Positions 33,938 through 43,419 of a stretch of 64,000 nt of DNA are shown in pieces. The stretch spans positions 310,001-374,000 of the forward strand of contig CAYSSR010000003.1 in assembly GCA_964433755.1 (NCBI GenBank). Direction: 5' to 3'. A model generated the notes under the pieces. It was not told where the DNA came from. It worked only from the letters and a program-made list of their open reading frames with translations, and searched no databases. Every line of letters begins with the position of its first letter. The stretch's first letter is position 1. This DNA is from JAUVXJ01 sp964433755. Lineage in GTDB: Bacteria; Chloroflexota; Anaerolineae; UBA7937; B3-Chlor. Made by a program: the position numbers and the translations under genes.

Positions 33938-35155
33938 GTGTCGCACCATAGCCTCGACGCGAATAGCGATCGTGTGCCCAGCGGAGAGGGCTTTCAGACC
34001 GGCCATGTACTCACGGTCAGTCTGGCGCACGCAATCAATGACGTGTACACCAGCTTCCTTCCCCCGCTCTTGCCCGTGTTGATCGCCCGCATGGCGCTGT
34101 CCAACACACAGGCGGGGCTCCTGGCCTTCATGCAATCCTCGCCCTCTCTTCTCCAACCTCTCGTCGGGCACCTGGCGGACCGGGCGAGTCTGCGGTACTT
34201 CGTCGTCCTCGTGCCCGCGCTGACCGCGACGGCGATGAGCTTGCTCGGCGTGGCCCCTCACTACGCGGTAGTGGCGCTCCTGGTGACCATTGCCGGGCTC
34301 TTGTCCGCCACCTTCCACGCGTCGGCACCGGCCATGGCCGGACGACTGTCCGGCGGACGCCTGGGAAGGGGGCTCGGGTTCTGGACCGTCGGAGGCTATC
34401 TAGGCTACGCTATCGGCCCGCTCCTGGTATCCACCACCATCAACCTCGCAACGCCTCGAAGTACTCCATGGTTGATGATCGGCGGATGGGCAGGTTCGGC
34501 TGTCCTGTACCTGCGACTGAGGGGCGTCCAACTGACGCCTCCCGCTCCGTCAACAGCTCACTCCTGGCGCCATGGTATAGAGAGAATACGGCCGCTTCTG
34601 CTGCCGGTGGCAGGCATCGTCATGGCGCGGGCCATGGCTTTCTCAGCAACCCTCACCTTCCTGCCCACCCTGTTGACCAACCAGGGTGTTGACCTCTGGC
34701 TGGCGGGCATCTCCTTGTCCCTGGTGCAAGGGGTATCAGCGGTCGGTGCCCTTCTTGCCGGTTCCGCTTCGGACCGCATGGGCCGCCGTTCCATCGCGTT
34801 CGCCACCACCGCCGTGGCACCCGTCTTGCTCGCAGCGCTGGTCGTACTCCCTGGCTGGCCCCAGGTTCCGGTCCTCATCGGCCTGGGCATCGTCATGCCC
34901 GCTACCTACGTGATCCTCCTGGCCCTGATGCAGGAGTGTTGCCCCGACAACAGGGCGCTGGCTACCGGCGTGCTACTCTCCATGACCTTCATCTCGGAGT
35001 CTCTGGGAGCGGTCATCCTGGGCGTTCTGGCAGACCTCTTCAGCCTGAGTCTGGCGTTCGTGGTGACTGCCGTGGTCCTCGCCGCGTCGCTTCCACTGAT
35101 CCTGCTCCTCCCACAGAACCCACAGACTCTGCCGCAAGGCTCGTCCACGGCCTGA
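33938..35155 (+). CDS. MFS exporter 2 (fosmidomycin-resistance type)
   Basis: 405 residues, twelve predicted membrane helices, same family as its neighbours: LAHAINDVYTSFLPPLLP, GHLADRASLRYF and SDRMGRRSIAF. GTG 33938 is preceded by GGAGG at five-base spacing; the in-frame GTG at 33932 lies within that ribosome site. It begins 12 bases after the stop of copy 1. Copies share the same motif order but are clearly diverged, so the array is old. Likely exports a small hydrophilic or amphipathic compound by proton antiport; the substrate cannot be inferred. Confidence 0.9.
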   Translation: MSHHSLDANSDRVPSGEGFQTGHVLTVSLAHAINDVYTSFLPPLLPVLIARMALSNTQAGLLAFMQSSPSLLQPLVGHLADRASLRYFVVLVPALTATAMSLLGVAPHYAVVALLVTIAGLLSATFHASAPAMAGRLSGGRLGRGLGFWTVGGYLGYAIGPLLVSTTINLATPRSTPWLMIGGWAGSAVLYLRLRGVQLTPPAPSTAHSWRHGIERIRPLLLPVAGIVMARAMAFSATLTFLPTLLTNQGVDLWLAGISLSLVQGVSAVGALLAGSASDRMGRRSIAFATTAVAPVLLAALVVLPGWPQVPVLIGLGIVMPATYVILLALMQECCPDNRALATGVLLSMTFISESLGAVILGVLADLFSLSLAFVVTAVVLAASLPLILLLPQNPQTLPQGSSTA

Positions 35156-35189
35156 GCATGAGCACAACAAACGACAGAAGAACGGTAGT

Positions 35190-36479
35190 ATGACTACAAG
35201 CAATCATATAACAGCCACCCACCAACCGTACTCCTCGGCGACTGGGCCAACGTCCACCGGCAGTGAGTTTGACACAGGCTCCGTCACCGGTCTAGGACTG
35301 GCGCACGCCCTCAACGACACGTATGCAGGCTTCCTGCCCCCCCTGCTCCCAGCACTGATGGACAAGCTCTCCATGTCCAAGACTCAAGCCGGCCTGATCG
35401 CGTTTCTCAGTACGTCGCCCTCCTTGCTCCAGCCCGTCATCGGCTATCTGGCCGACCGCACGAGTCTGCGTTACGTGGTCATTCTCGGTCCCGCTCTCGT
35501 GTCGACAGCGATGAGCTTGCTGGGCATCGCCCCCAACCTCGTGGTTTTGGCCCTGCTGATCACCTTGGCCGGCCTGGGCTCCGCCACGTTCCATGCCGTG
35601 GCCCCGGCCATAGCCGGTCACCACTCGGGACGCAGTCTGGGACGCGGGATGGGAGTCTGGATGGTCGGAGGGGCGCTCGGATTCGCTGTGGGACCGCTGA
35701 TGGTGGTGCTCGCCTTGAAGTACCTCTCCTTGGAGGGCACTGCCTGGCTGATGATTGGAGGTTGGGGCGCTTCCGCAGCCCTCTTCGTCTACCTCAGAAA
35801 AGTGTCCACCCAGCCCACCAACGTAGCATACAGCGGCTCCTGGCGCAGCGCCATCCGCCCAATGAAGCCTATCCTGGTGCCCGTTGCCGGCATCACCCTG
35901 CTGCGCGCATTCGTGGTGATAGCTACTTTCACCTTCCTGCCGACGTACCTGACCGAGCGAGGAGCTGCCCTGTGGTTCGCCGGACTCTCTGTCTCCATCA
36001 ATGCAGCCTCGGGCATGCTTGGTTCCCTGGTCGGGGGCTGGATGAGTGACCGGTGGGGTCGTCGCCGTGTCCTCGCCGCGTTCATCTTCGTCGTTCCCAT
36101 ACTCGCTGTAGCCCTGCTCGCGGCCAGGGGCTGGGCACTCTTGCCAGTTCTGATCTTGCTGGGTTTCGCCGTTCCGCCCTCCAACGTCGTTGTTCTGGCC
36201 CTCGTGCAGGAATCCTCGCCCGACGCTCGATCCTTTGCCTCCGGCATCTACCATGCCATCGGCTTCAGCTCCGAATCGATCGCCTCGCTCGTCGTGGGTT
36301 TCCTAGGCGACCTTGTTGGTCTGGGGTCGACCATTGCAGCCAGCGCCGGTATCATGCTGCTCAGCCTGCCCCTGGTTCTCCTACTGCCCAAGACAGCGGC
36401 CTTCTCCACGTCTGGCGAGTCCACATCGCAAGACCCGCCGCTGGCTCGATACGCTTACGACCGGGATGATCATGACTGA
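35190..36479 (+). CDS. MFS exporter 3 (fosmidomycin-resistance type)
   Basis: 429 residues with twelve predicted helices. Motifs: LAHALNDTYAGFLPPLLP, GYLADRTSLRYVV, HHSGRSLGRGMGVWMVGGAL and SDRWGRRRVLA. The N terminus has a longer Ser/Thr-rich cytoplasmic tail than copy 2. ATG 35190 has only a weak ribosome site (GAACGGTAGT). Its last codons overlap the start of copy 4, so the two are translationally coupled. Confidence 0.9.
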   Translation: MTTSNHITATHQPYSSATGPTSTGSEFDTGSVTGLGLAHALNDTYAGFLPPLLPALMDKLSMSKTQAGLIAFLSTSPSLLQPVIGYLADRTSLRYVVILGPALVSTAMSLLGIAPNLVVLALLITLAGLGSATFHAVAPAIAGHHSGRSLGRGMGVWMVGGALGFAVGPLMVVLALKYLSLEGTAWLMIGGWGASAALFVYLRKVSTQPTNVAYSGSWRSAIRPMKPILVPVAGITLLRAFVVIATFTFLPTYLTERGAALWFAGLSVSINAASGMLGSLVGGWMSDRWGRRRVLAAFIFVVPILAVALLAARGWALLPVLILLGFAVPPSNVVVLALVQESSPDARSFASGIYHAIGFSSESIASLVVGFLGDLVGLGSTIAASAGIMLLSLPLVLLLPKTAAFSTSGESTSQDPPLARYAYDRDDHD

Positions 36480-37731
36480 GCACCTCGACACCACCGCACA
36501 TGGCAGCGGGGATCCGACGGGAGTTGAACCAGGCACCCGGGACGATCCATCTTCGCTGAAGCCCGAGACCGCCGGCTTCGAGGCCGGGCACGTGATGACC
36601 TTCACCTTTGCCCACGGTGTACACGACACGTACTCTTCCTTCGTCGCACCGCTGCTGCCATCGCTCATCGACAAGCTGTCACTCTCAATGACGGAGGCCG
36701 GCGTTCTCGACTTCGCGCGCACAGTCCCAGCGCTCCTGCAACCCTTCATCGGGCATCTGGGCGATCGGGTCAACCTGAAGTGGCTCATCATCCTGGCGCC
36801 CGCCATAACCGCAACCATGATGAGCTTGCTGGGGATCGCACCGAACTACGCTGTGCTGCTTGTGCTGGCCTTGGCCGCCGGCCTGGGTTCGGCCGCTCTG
36901 CACGCTGTGGCGCCGGCAGTGGCCGGTCGCGTCTCCGGGTCAAAGCTGGGTTGGGGCATGGGCCTGTGGATGGTCGGCGGCAGCATCGGCTTCGCGCTGG
37001 GACCCATAATCGTCGTGGCGGCGATCAGTCATCTGGGCCTGGAGAGCACACCCTGGCTCATGGCCGGCGGGTGGGCTGCTTCGGTGCTTCTCTTCGTCCG
37101 CCTGCGGGCTATCTCGACTATATCGCCGGCCGCCCAGCGTACAGGCTCTCTGCGGGAGGGTTTCCACGCTCTCAGACCACTCATGGCTCCCATGGTGGCC
37201 ATCGTCACGGTGTGGGCTTTGCTTACGTCCGCCCGGATGACCTTCCTACCTACGTTCCTCACTCAGCAAGGCGAGAGCCTGTGGTTTGCTGGCATCGCCA
37301 TCACCGCGCAGACGGGAGTGGGATGGATCGGAGCTTTGGTGGCGGGTGCGATAAGCGACCGGCTGGGGAGGCGAGTGGTGATCTTCGCGTCGATGGTCGC
37401 CGCCGCTGTCCTGATGCTCCTCTTCCTTGCCGTCGACGGCTGGATACGCCTACCGATGCTCATGCTGGTGGGCCTCACCGGACCAGCCACGCGTACGGTC
37501 CTCATGGCCCTCGTCCAAGAGAACTGCCCCAACAATCGAGCGATGGCTAACGGGATGCTTCTGACCATCAGCTTCATGCTGGAATCCGGATCGGCGGTGG
37601 TGATGGGCGCCCTCGGTGACTTCTTCGGGTTGCGGATGGCGTTCACACTGAGCGCTCTCATCCTGCTGCTAGGCTCCCCCGTGGTCCGTCTGATGCCGGA
37701 ACCGGCGACGGGACGTCCACCCGCCGCGTAG
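36472..37731 (+). CDS. MFS exporter 4 (fosmidomycin-resistance type)
   Basis: 419 residues, twelve predicted helices: FAHGVHDTYSSFVAPLLP, GHLGDRVNLKWL and SDRLGRRVVIF. The open frame extends back to 36313 inside copy 3, but that segment is not MFS-like; ATG 36472 gives an eight-base overlap with the stop of copy 3 (ATGACTGA) and a proper N-terminal tail. ATG 36466 is a second possibility. The last copy of the array. A fragment of a response regulator lies just after it. Confidence 0.9.
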   Translation: MTEHLDTTAHGSGDPTGVEPGTRDDPSSLKPETAGFEAGHVMTFTFAHGVHDTYSSFVAPLLPSLIDKLSLSMTEAGVLDFARTVPALLQPFIGHLGDRVNLKWLIILAPAITATMMSLLGIAPNYAVLLVLALAAGLGSAALHAVAPAVAGRVSGSKLGWGMGLWMVGGSIGFALGPIIVVAAISHLGLESTPWLMAGGWAASVLLFVRLRAISTISPAAQRTGSLREGFHALRPLMAPMVAIVTVWALLTSARMTFLPTFLTQQGESLWFAGIAITAQTGVGWIGALVAGAISDRLGRRVVIFASMVAAAVLMLLFLAVDGWIRLPMLMLVGLTGPATRTVLMALVQENCPNNRAMANGMLLTISFMLESGSAVVMGALGDFFGLRMAFTLSALILLLGSPVVRLMPEPATGRPPAA

Positions 37732-37749
37732 CGTTAATGGGTCCGGTCT

Positions 37750-37815
37750 GCCATCGCCACGATCCTCCTGGCCGACCACCAAGCCGTGGTCCGCGGCCTC
37801 GTAGTGAAGCCTATC
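37750..37815 (+). pseudogene. Fragment of a LuxR/NarL-type response regulator N terminus
   Basis: This stretch reads AIATILLADHQAVVRGLVVK, which matches the first strand and helix of NarL-family response regulators (typically ILLADDHAVVREGL) with one Asp of the acidic pair lost. The receiver fold does not continue afterwards in any frame. It is too short for proof and is called a remnant on similarity alone. Confidence 0.3.
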
Positions 37816-37860
37816 GGCGAGGCTCGAGTCACGACGCTGTGTAGCTCGTGGACCAGAGAG

Positions 37861-38928
37861 TCAGAGCCAACGTTTCCTTCTGAAGTACCAGAGCATAGAA
37901 ACCCCTACACCCAGCATTACCAGCCAGACGACAGGATAGCCCCAGCGCCACGCCAGTTCGGGCATGTGCCGGAAGTTCATGCCGTACACCCCGGCGATGA
38001 ACGTCAGGGGGATGAAGATCGAGGCGAAGATGGTCAACACCTTCATCACTTCGTTCATCCTGTTGCTGATGCTGGAGAGGTAGATGTCCAACATCCCCGA
38101 GAGCATGTCCCGCACAGTCTCCACGGCATCCATGACCTGAACGGTGTGATCGTAGACGTCTCTCAAGTAGGGGACTGTCGACTCCTGGATCAAAGGAGAG
38201 CCGCTCCTCTCCAGCGCCGCGACCACCTCCCTCAAGGGCCAGACCGCCTTGCGCATGTAGATCATCTCTCGCTTCAAGACGTGCAGCTCGCGGAGCGTCT
38301 CTGGCAAGGGGTTGAAGACCAACTCTTCCTCCAGGTCCTCCACCTTCTCCCCCAGACCCTCCAGCACACCGAAGTACCTGTCCACCACACCGTCCAGAAT
38401 GGAGTAGGCCAGGTAGTCCGGCCCATCACTCCTGATGCTGCCCTTGGCCTCCCTGATTCTCGCCCGAATAGGGTCCAGTACATCTCCCCCTGGCCGCTCC
38501 TGAAGCGAGATGACGTAGTTGGATCCCACCAGCACGCTCACCTGCTCCATGGTGATCTCGTCTCGGTGGTCGTCCCAGTCCACCATCTTCAGCACCACGT
38601 ACAGGTAGTCGCCCAGGTCCTCCATCTTCGGGCGCTGATCGGGGTTCAGGATGTCCTCCAGCACGAGCGGATGGAGGCCCAGCCTGGCACCCAGCTCCTC
38701 CACGATGCTCACGTCGTGGATGCCGTCCACATTGATCCAGGTTACGCTAGGAGCTTCCTGAAGAGGAAAGACCTCGCCCAGCGTATCTACGTACTCCTCC
38801 TCGAGACGTGCGGGGTCATAAACCATCACGGAGATCGTTGGCTCCTCCGCCCCTGGTTCGCCCACGTGAACGAGTGTTCCGGGTGGAAGTCCTGACTTCT
38901 CAGACCTCTTGCGGATCACGTTTGGCAT
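37861..38928 (-). CDS. corA: CorA-type magnesium/cobalt channel
   Basis: 355 residues, normal CorA length. A large cytoplasmic N-terminal domain (VTWINVDGIHD, HPLVLEDILNPDQRPK, DYLYVVLKMV) leads to two C-terminal membrane helices with the diagnostic YGMNF motif after the first (IFIPLTFIAGVYGMNF), then a basic tail FRRKRW. CorA forms a pentameric Mg2+ channel. ATG 38928 is preceded by GAGGTGATC, a near-perfect ribosome site. It stands alone, converging with the MFS array, and is flanked by gene debris on both sides. Confidence 0.95.
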   Translation of the reverse strand: MPNVIRKRSEKSGLPPGTLVHVGEPGAEEPTISVMVYDPARLEEEYVDTLGEVFPLQEAPSVTWINVDGIHDVSIVEELGARLGLHPLVLEDILNPDQRPKMEDLGDYLYVVLKMVDWDDHRDEITMEQVSVLVGSNYVISLQERPGGDVLDPIRARIREAKGSIRSDGPDYLAYSILDGVVDRYFGVLEGLGEKVEDLEEELVFNPLPETLRELHVLKREMIYMRKAVWPLREVVAALERSGSPLIQESTVPYLRDVYDHTVQVMDAVETVRDMLSGMLDIYLSSISNRMNEVMKVLTIFASIFIPLTFIAGVYGMNFRHMPELAWRWGYPVVWLVMLGVGVSMLWYFRRKRWL

Positions 38929-39071
38929 TTCCCGATCACCTCTCCCCGCTCGCTAGCGCAAACGCGCGCAGCCCTCAGTCCCACGCTTGCTGCACCTCCA
39001 CCACAGACCTGTTCGCACATCGTGGCTCAATCGACCGTGCATCGCCCAGAACTATGCTGTCTCACAGTCCT

Positions 39072-39327
39072 TCAGACTCTCCACCCACCACCCAACTCAG
39101 CAGCACCTGATGGATACCCATGTTTGGTCGCGTAGTACGAACTGCCCACGATGACTAGCAACCCAGCGATGTCTCCTCGGTGGCGTAAGCAACGGATTGG
39201 AGGGCGTCGGAGGAGAAGACAGCCAACGCCTGGACCTTGGCCAGGCGATGATACACCTCATGCGCGGTGGGAAGCGGATCTCCCAAAACTAGTCTGCGAA
39301 CGTTGAATGCCACGTGAACCAGTCCTC
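39072..39327 (-). pseudogene. Decayed APC-family permease
   Basis: On the minus strand a frame from GTG 39313 to TAG 39155 reads RLVLGDPLPTAHEVYHRLAK and then LAVFSSDALQSVAYATEE, the N terminus of APC-superfamily permeases with their SDALSSVAYATEE motif. After the stop, another frame continues LLVIVGSSYYATKHGYPSGA, matching the later SY.QTI.AYPSGGGAY segment of the same family, to a stop at 39072. The helices between are missing, so there has been an internal deletion and a frameshift. It begins 17 bases past the mscS-like stop, on the same strand. Confidence 0.7.
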
Positions 39328-39329
39328 AC

Positions 39330-40415
39330 CTAAGAGGATCCCTGCGCCAGTCGCACGACCTGGGTCGGCGTGGCCAATCTGACCCCTTTCTCTTCGAAGC
39401 GCTCCAGGATGCGCTCGGTCACGCGTGACTTCGTCCGTCTCATCTCACGAGCATCGCCCACGTAGAACCGCAACTCGACGAGGACGTCGTACTCCTCGAT
39501 CTCCCGAATCACCACCTCCGGTGCCCTCGGCTCAGGCGAGATATCCGGGGCCTCAGCCGTGACGGCCTCGATCTCCTGCACGGCTCTGCGCACGTTCTCC
39601 AGGTCCGGTTCCACAGCCACTCGCACCCGCACCCGAAGATTTGGACTCTCGCTGTGACTGAAGTTGATCACCACATCGTTGATCAACTTGGAGTTGGGCA
39701 CGGTGAGCAGGACCCCGTCCACCGAGCGGATGCGAGTGCTCCGCACGCCAATCTCTGCTACGTCGCCCCAGTCGCCGTATTCTCCCATCACAGCCTGGGG
39801 AAGCTGGATCCGATCCCCCACACCGAAAGGACGATCCACCATGATCAGGAACCCGGCGATCGAGTCCTGCAAGAATGCCTGGGCCGCCAGGGCGAAGGCG
39901 AGGGAACTGACCCCCAGCGTGGCCACCAGAGCGCTGATGTCGAGACCGAAGTGATCGAGGGTCATGATCGCCGCGATCGAGAATAGCACGAGCTGGATCA
40001 CTCGCCGCAGGAACACTATCAACTGCGTGTCGATAGTGTCTTCGGCGGTCAGGTTCTTCGTGTACCAGTCCACTATCACCCCTACAAGGCGATGAAGAAG
40101 CACGTAGACCACGAACACGAACCCGACGAAGACGAACCCCTGCAAGGCATGCACCCACGCGTCGTCGAGGAACGTCAACTGCAATACCGCCGCCCGCACG
40201 CCCAGAAGCACCACGAAAACGAACGCCGGTGTACGCACCGCCTGGATGATGAGGTCGTCCAGGGCAGTCTTGGTTCTCCCGGTGAGGCGCAGAACGACGC
40301 GGTCGAGGAACATCGTCGCCAGCCGCGCAGCGAACGCCACGACGATCACCAGCAAACCAGCCGTCGCTACCTCACGGAATACCTGGTCGGAAAACGGCCA
40401 CGGCAGAGAAGCCAT
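39330..40415 (-). CDS. MscS-family mechanosensitive channel
   Basis: 361 residues. Four predicted N-terminal membrane helices, then the pore-lining TM3 (ISALVATLGVSSLAFALAAQ) and the beta domain motif GFLIMVDRPFGVGDRIQLP, followed by the alpha/beta C-terminal domain. It opens on membrane tension to release solutes during osmotic downshock. ATG 40415 has AAGGAGG at five-base spacing. Its promoter at 40483-40511 is clear. Confidence 0.9.
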   Translation of the reverse strand: MASLPWPFSDQVFREVATAGLLVIVVAFAARLATMFLDRVVLRLTGRTKTALDDLIIQAVRTPAFVFVVLLGVRAAVLQLTFLDDAWVHALQGFVFVGFVFVVYVLLHRLVGVIVDWYTKNLTAEDTIDTQLIVFLRRVIQLVLFSIAAIMTLDHFGLDISALVATLGVSSLAFALAAQAFLQDSIAGFLIMVDRPFGVGDRIQLPQAVMGEYGDWGDVAEIGVRSTRIRSVDGVLLTVPNSKLINDVVINFSHSESPNLRVRVRVAVEPDLENVRRAVQEIEAVTAEAPDISPEPRAPEVVIREIEEYDVLVELRFYVGDAREMRRTKSRVTERILERFEEKGVRLATPTQVVRLAQGSS

Positions 40416-40482
40416 ACCAGCCTCCTTGACTAGGCTTGGCGAGAGTAGGAAGGGGGGTCTTCAGGGCGAGCCGAGTGAAGCG

Positions 40483-40511
40483 ATTATACCATAAAGCGGA
40501 GGCTCTGTCGA
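40483..40511 (-). promoter_or_regulatory. Promoter of the MscS-like gene
   Basis: Minus strand: TCGACA (40511-40506), 17-base spacer ending TGG, TATAAT (40488-40483). Leader about 60 bases. It is divergent from the pyk promoter. Confidence 0.75.
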
Positions 40512-40649
40512 TGCAGTATCTCGGCCGTGCGCATCTACAGTGAAGAAGCAGGCGAACTCCTCTACGTCGCCCAGCCGTGGGGCGCCAAGGCCCTACGCTG
40601 CTGCCTGCCGCGCAGTGCCGGCGTCCACCCTTCTTCTGCCCTGCCGATC

Positions 40650-40678
40650 TCGACCCATTCCTCACCTTGTGCTACAAT
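40650..40678 (+). promoter_or_regulatory. Likely promoter of pyk
   Basis: TCGACC (40650-40655), 17-base spacer ending TGC, TACAAT (40673-40678). The -35 matches at four of six positions; the extended -10 compensates. Leader to GTG 40776 is about 90 bases. Confidence 0.55.
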
Positions 40679-40775
40679 GATGCACAGGAGTGCCCAGGCG
40701 CCACCTGGCGCCGCGCTGGCTCAGTTTTGAGCGACCACAACACTCAGGGGACCGTTCACCAGGGGAGGACGACCA

Positions 40776-42170
40776 GTGTCCGCAAGACCCAACAAGAAGA
40801 CGAAAGTTGTCTGCACCATAGGGCCCGGGAGCATGAACCCGGAGACCATCAAGCGTATGTACTTCTCCGGGATGGACGTCGTCCGCATCAACACTGCTCA
40901 CGGGGACTTCGACCAGTATGACCAGATCGTGGAGATGGCTCGCGCAGTGGGCGAGATTCCCATCATGCTCGATCTCAAGGGTCCGGAGGTGAGGGTGAGG
41001 ACCAGCACTCCCCGCGAGGTGGAGACGGGTGACGTGATTGTGGCTGGCTTCGAGGACGAGGAGTTCGCCTTCTCCTACGACTTCTACGATGAGGTGGACG
41101 TAGGCGACAAGATCACCATAGACGACGGTACCATCATCAGCATTGTAGAGAGAAAGGAGAACGGGAAGCTCCATCTCCGCGTCCTCGACGAAGGGGTGAT
41201 CCAGAAGAACAAGGGCGTCAACATCCCAGGGAAGAGGCTTCGTGTGCCCCGGCTGTCGGAGAAGGATCTGGAGGCGATAGAGTACGCCAAGCGCAAGAAC
41301 ATAGAGTTCCTGGCCCTCTCCTTCACCAGGGATGCCGGTGACGTAGCCAACCTCAGGAGGAAAGTGGGCACAGGTAAGCAGGCCATCATAGCCAAGATCG
41401 AGAACCAGGAGGGTGTCTGGAACGCCGCCGATATCCTCGAGGAGTCCGATGCGCTGATGGTAGCCAGGGGAGACCTGGGCGTGGAGATCGAGTACCAGAA
41501 GGTGCCCCTGATCCAGAAGGAGCTGATAAGGCAATGCAACCAGCGGGGAAAGGTCGTGATCATCGCCACCCAGATGCTGGAGTCCATGGTCGACAGCCCG
41601 GCTCCCACTCGGGCGGAGACCAGCGACGTGGCCAACGCCATACTGGACGGGAGCGACGCTGTGATGCTTTCCGGCGAGACCGCCGTCGGGAAGTATCCAG
41701 TGAAGGCCGTGGAGATGATGAGCAAGATCGCTCTGGAGGCTGAGCGCGTGTTGAAGGGGCAGATCACCAGCAATGGCTTCTACAACATCTCCGAGACCGT
41801 GAGCAGATCGATCGAGGTGATCGCCAACTCCATGCCCCTGGACAAGATCGTGACCCTGACCAGATCGGGCTACACGGCCAGAATGATCGCCAGGTTCAGG
41901 CCCAGGCAACCCATCATCGCCATCGCCAGCGACGAGATGGTCAAGAGACAGCTCGAGTTGGTGTTTGGAGTGACCCCTGTCTACGTGCGGTACGATGAGG
42001 CCGATGACATCATCCTCAACGCCTGCCAGGTGCTCGTGGACAGGGGACTCCTGGAGGAGAGCGACCACGTGCTCTTCACCGCCGGAGTGCGGACGCAGAT
42101 TGCCCACGAGAGCAACCTGATCGAGATACACAAGGTAGCCGACCTGTTGAAGGTCGCCAATGGGCAGTGA
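40776..42170 (+). CDS. pyk: Pyruvate kinase
   Basis: 464 residues, typical for a pyruvate kinase without the extra C-terminal PEP-utiliser domain. It converts phosphoenolpyruvate and ADP to pyruvate and ATP, the last step of glycolysis. Motifs: KTKVVCTIGPGS, RINTAHGDFDQY, LDLKGPEVRV, the signature IIAKIENQEGVWN with catalytic Lys, ARGDLGVEI and ATQMLESM. The usual Ser of RLNFSHG is replaced by Ala here (RINTAHG). The C-terminal domain is complete. GTG 40776 has GGGGAGG upstream at seven-base spacing. An M20 peptidase gene follows after 27 bases and is probably co-transcribed. Confidence 0.95.
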   Translation: MSARPNKKTKVVCTIGPGSMNPETIKRMYFSGMDVVRINTAHGDFDQYDQIVEMARAVGEIPIMLDLKGPEVRVRTSTPREVETGDVIVAGFEDEEFAFSYDFYDEVDVGDKITIDDGTIISIVERKENGKLHLRVLDEGVIQKNKGVNIPGKRLRVPRLSEKDLEAIEYAKRKNIEFLALSFTRDAGDVANLRRKVGTGKQAIIAKIENQEGVWNAADILEESDALMVARGDLGVEIEYQKVPLIQKELIRQCNQRGKVVIIATQMLESMVDSPAPTRAETSDVANAILDGSDAVMLSGETAVGKYPVKAVEMMSKIALEAERVLKGQITSNGFYNISETVSRSIEVIANSMPLDKIVTLTRSGYTARMIARFRPRQPIIAIASDEMVKRQLELVFGVTPVYVRYDEADDIILNACQVLVDRGLLEESDHVLFTAGVRTQIAHESNLIEIHKVADLLKVANGQ

Positions 42171-42197
42171 CTCCTGCCCTACGAAGGGGACACCTCC

Positions 42198-43376
42198 GTG
42201 GAAGTGACCATAGATCGCCCAGGCACAATCGATATCCTCTGTCGGTTGGTCGCCACCGAGTCCGTCAACCCTAGTCTGGTGCCTGGAGGATCGGGCGAGG
42301 CAGAGATCGCCCCTTTCGTCGCTCGAGTCCTGGCCGACGCAGGGATCGAGACCAGACTTCAGGAAGTTGCTCCCGGCCGTTCCAACGTCATCGGACGACT
42401 GCCTGGAAGCGGAGGTGGAAGGTCTCTGATCCTCAACGCGCACCTGGACACCGTCTCCGTGGAGGGCATGGAAGATCCCTTCTCTGCCCGCATAGTCGAT
42501 GGCAGGCTTTTCGGACGGGGCGCCTGGGACACCAAAGCCGGCCTCGCGGCGGGTATCTCAGCACTCCTCGCACTCCAAGCTGCTCAGGCGTCGCTGAGAG
42601 GAGACGTGCTCCTGGTAGGCGCGGCCGACGAGGAACATGCCAGCCTCGGGACCCAAGCCCTCGTGCAGGATGTTCATGCCGATGGATGCGTGATCCTGGA
42701 ACCGACTGACCTCGACCTGTGGGTCGCGCATGGAGGGTTTGCCTGGGTGGAGATCGAGACGCAGGGGGTCGCGGCTCACGGAAGTCTCCCCGATAAGGGA
42801 GTGGACGCCATCGCTCAGATGGGCCAGGTCCTGGCCGGCCTCGAAGGCTTGCGGCAGAGGCTACGTGACGAGAAGTCCTTCACATCCTCTCTCGGCGGGG
42901 ACACCATGCATCCCTCCCTCCACGCCTCTCTCATCGAGGGGGGCCGCGAGTGGAGCAGCTACCCCGATCGCTGCCTCTTGCGCTTCGAGCGGCGTCTGAT
43001 CCCCAGCGAGACACAGCAAGACCTGGAGAGCGAGCTACAACGACTGCTATCGAGCCTGGCCACCGCAGACCCGAAGCTGAGGGCCGATTGGCGGTTGTCC
43101 ATGGTACGCCCTCCCTGGCAGGCAGAGGATGGCCCGCTGTTCGCAGCCCTGGAATCTGCGTGCCAAGCGGAGCTTGGCCAGACGCCAGCGCGCGCCACCG
43201 GCCTGATGTGGACCGATGCAGCCCTCATGCAACAGGCGGGCATCCCATCTGTGATCCTGGGACCCAGGGGCGAAGGCAAGCACGGATTGGTGGAATGGGT
43301 GGACGTGGAGAGCGTGATCTCTTGTGCGCGCATACTGGCAGGCACAGCACTGGACTTCTGCAATCGACCCAGTTGA
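42198..43376 (+). CDS. M20-family metallopeptidase (ArgE/DapE type)
   Basis: 392 residues. Two-zinc amidohydrolase of the ArgE/DapE/carboxypeptidase group. Visible metal and catalytic residues: His in NAHLDTV, Asp in WDTKAG, the Glu pair in ADEEHAS, Glu in ILEPTD, and His in GEGKHG near the end. The lid/dimerisation domain (GVAAHGSLPDKGVDA) is present. It hydrolyses an N-acyl amino acid or small peptide; the exact substrate is not readable. GTG 42198 follows AAGGGGACACCTCC. It may form an operon with pyk. Confidence 0.85.
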   Translation: MEVTIDRPGTIDILCRLVATESVNPSLVPGGSGEAEIAPFVARVLADAGIETRLQEVAPGRSNVIGRLPGSGGGRSLILNAHLDTVSVEGMEDPFSARIVDGRLFGRGAWDTKAGLAAGISALLALQAAQASLRGDVLLVGAADEEHASLGTQALVQDVHADGCVILEPTDLDLWVAHGGFAWVEIETQGVAAHGSLPDKGVDAIAQMGQVLAGLEGLRQRLRDEKSFTSSLGGDTMHPSLHASLIEGGREWSSYPDRCLLRFERRLIPSETQQDLESELQRLLSSLATADPKLRADWRLSMVRPPWQAEDGPLFAALESACQAELGQTPARATGLMWTDAALMQQAGIPSVILGPRGEGKHGLVEWVDVESVISCARILAGTALDFCNRPS

Positions 43377-43419
43377 CCGACTGTATCAATGGCTTCACGT
43401 TGCGCCAGCTCCGTTCACG

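Noticed and set aside
40662..42443. A 593-codon open frame on the minus strand opposite pyk
   Set aside because: It is a shadow of the GC-rich pyruvate kinase gene; it shows no domain, and the plus strand has a clear enzyme with all motifs.
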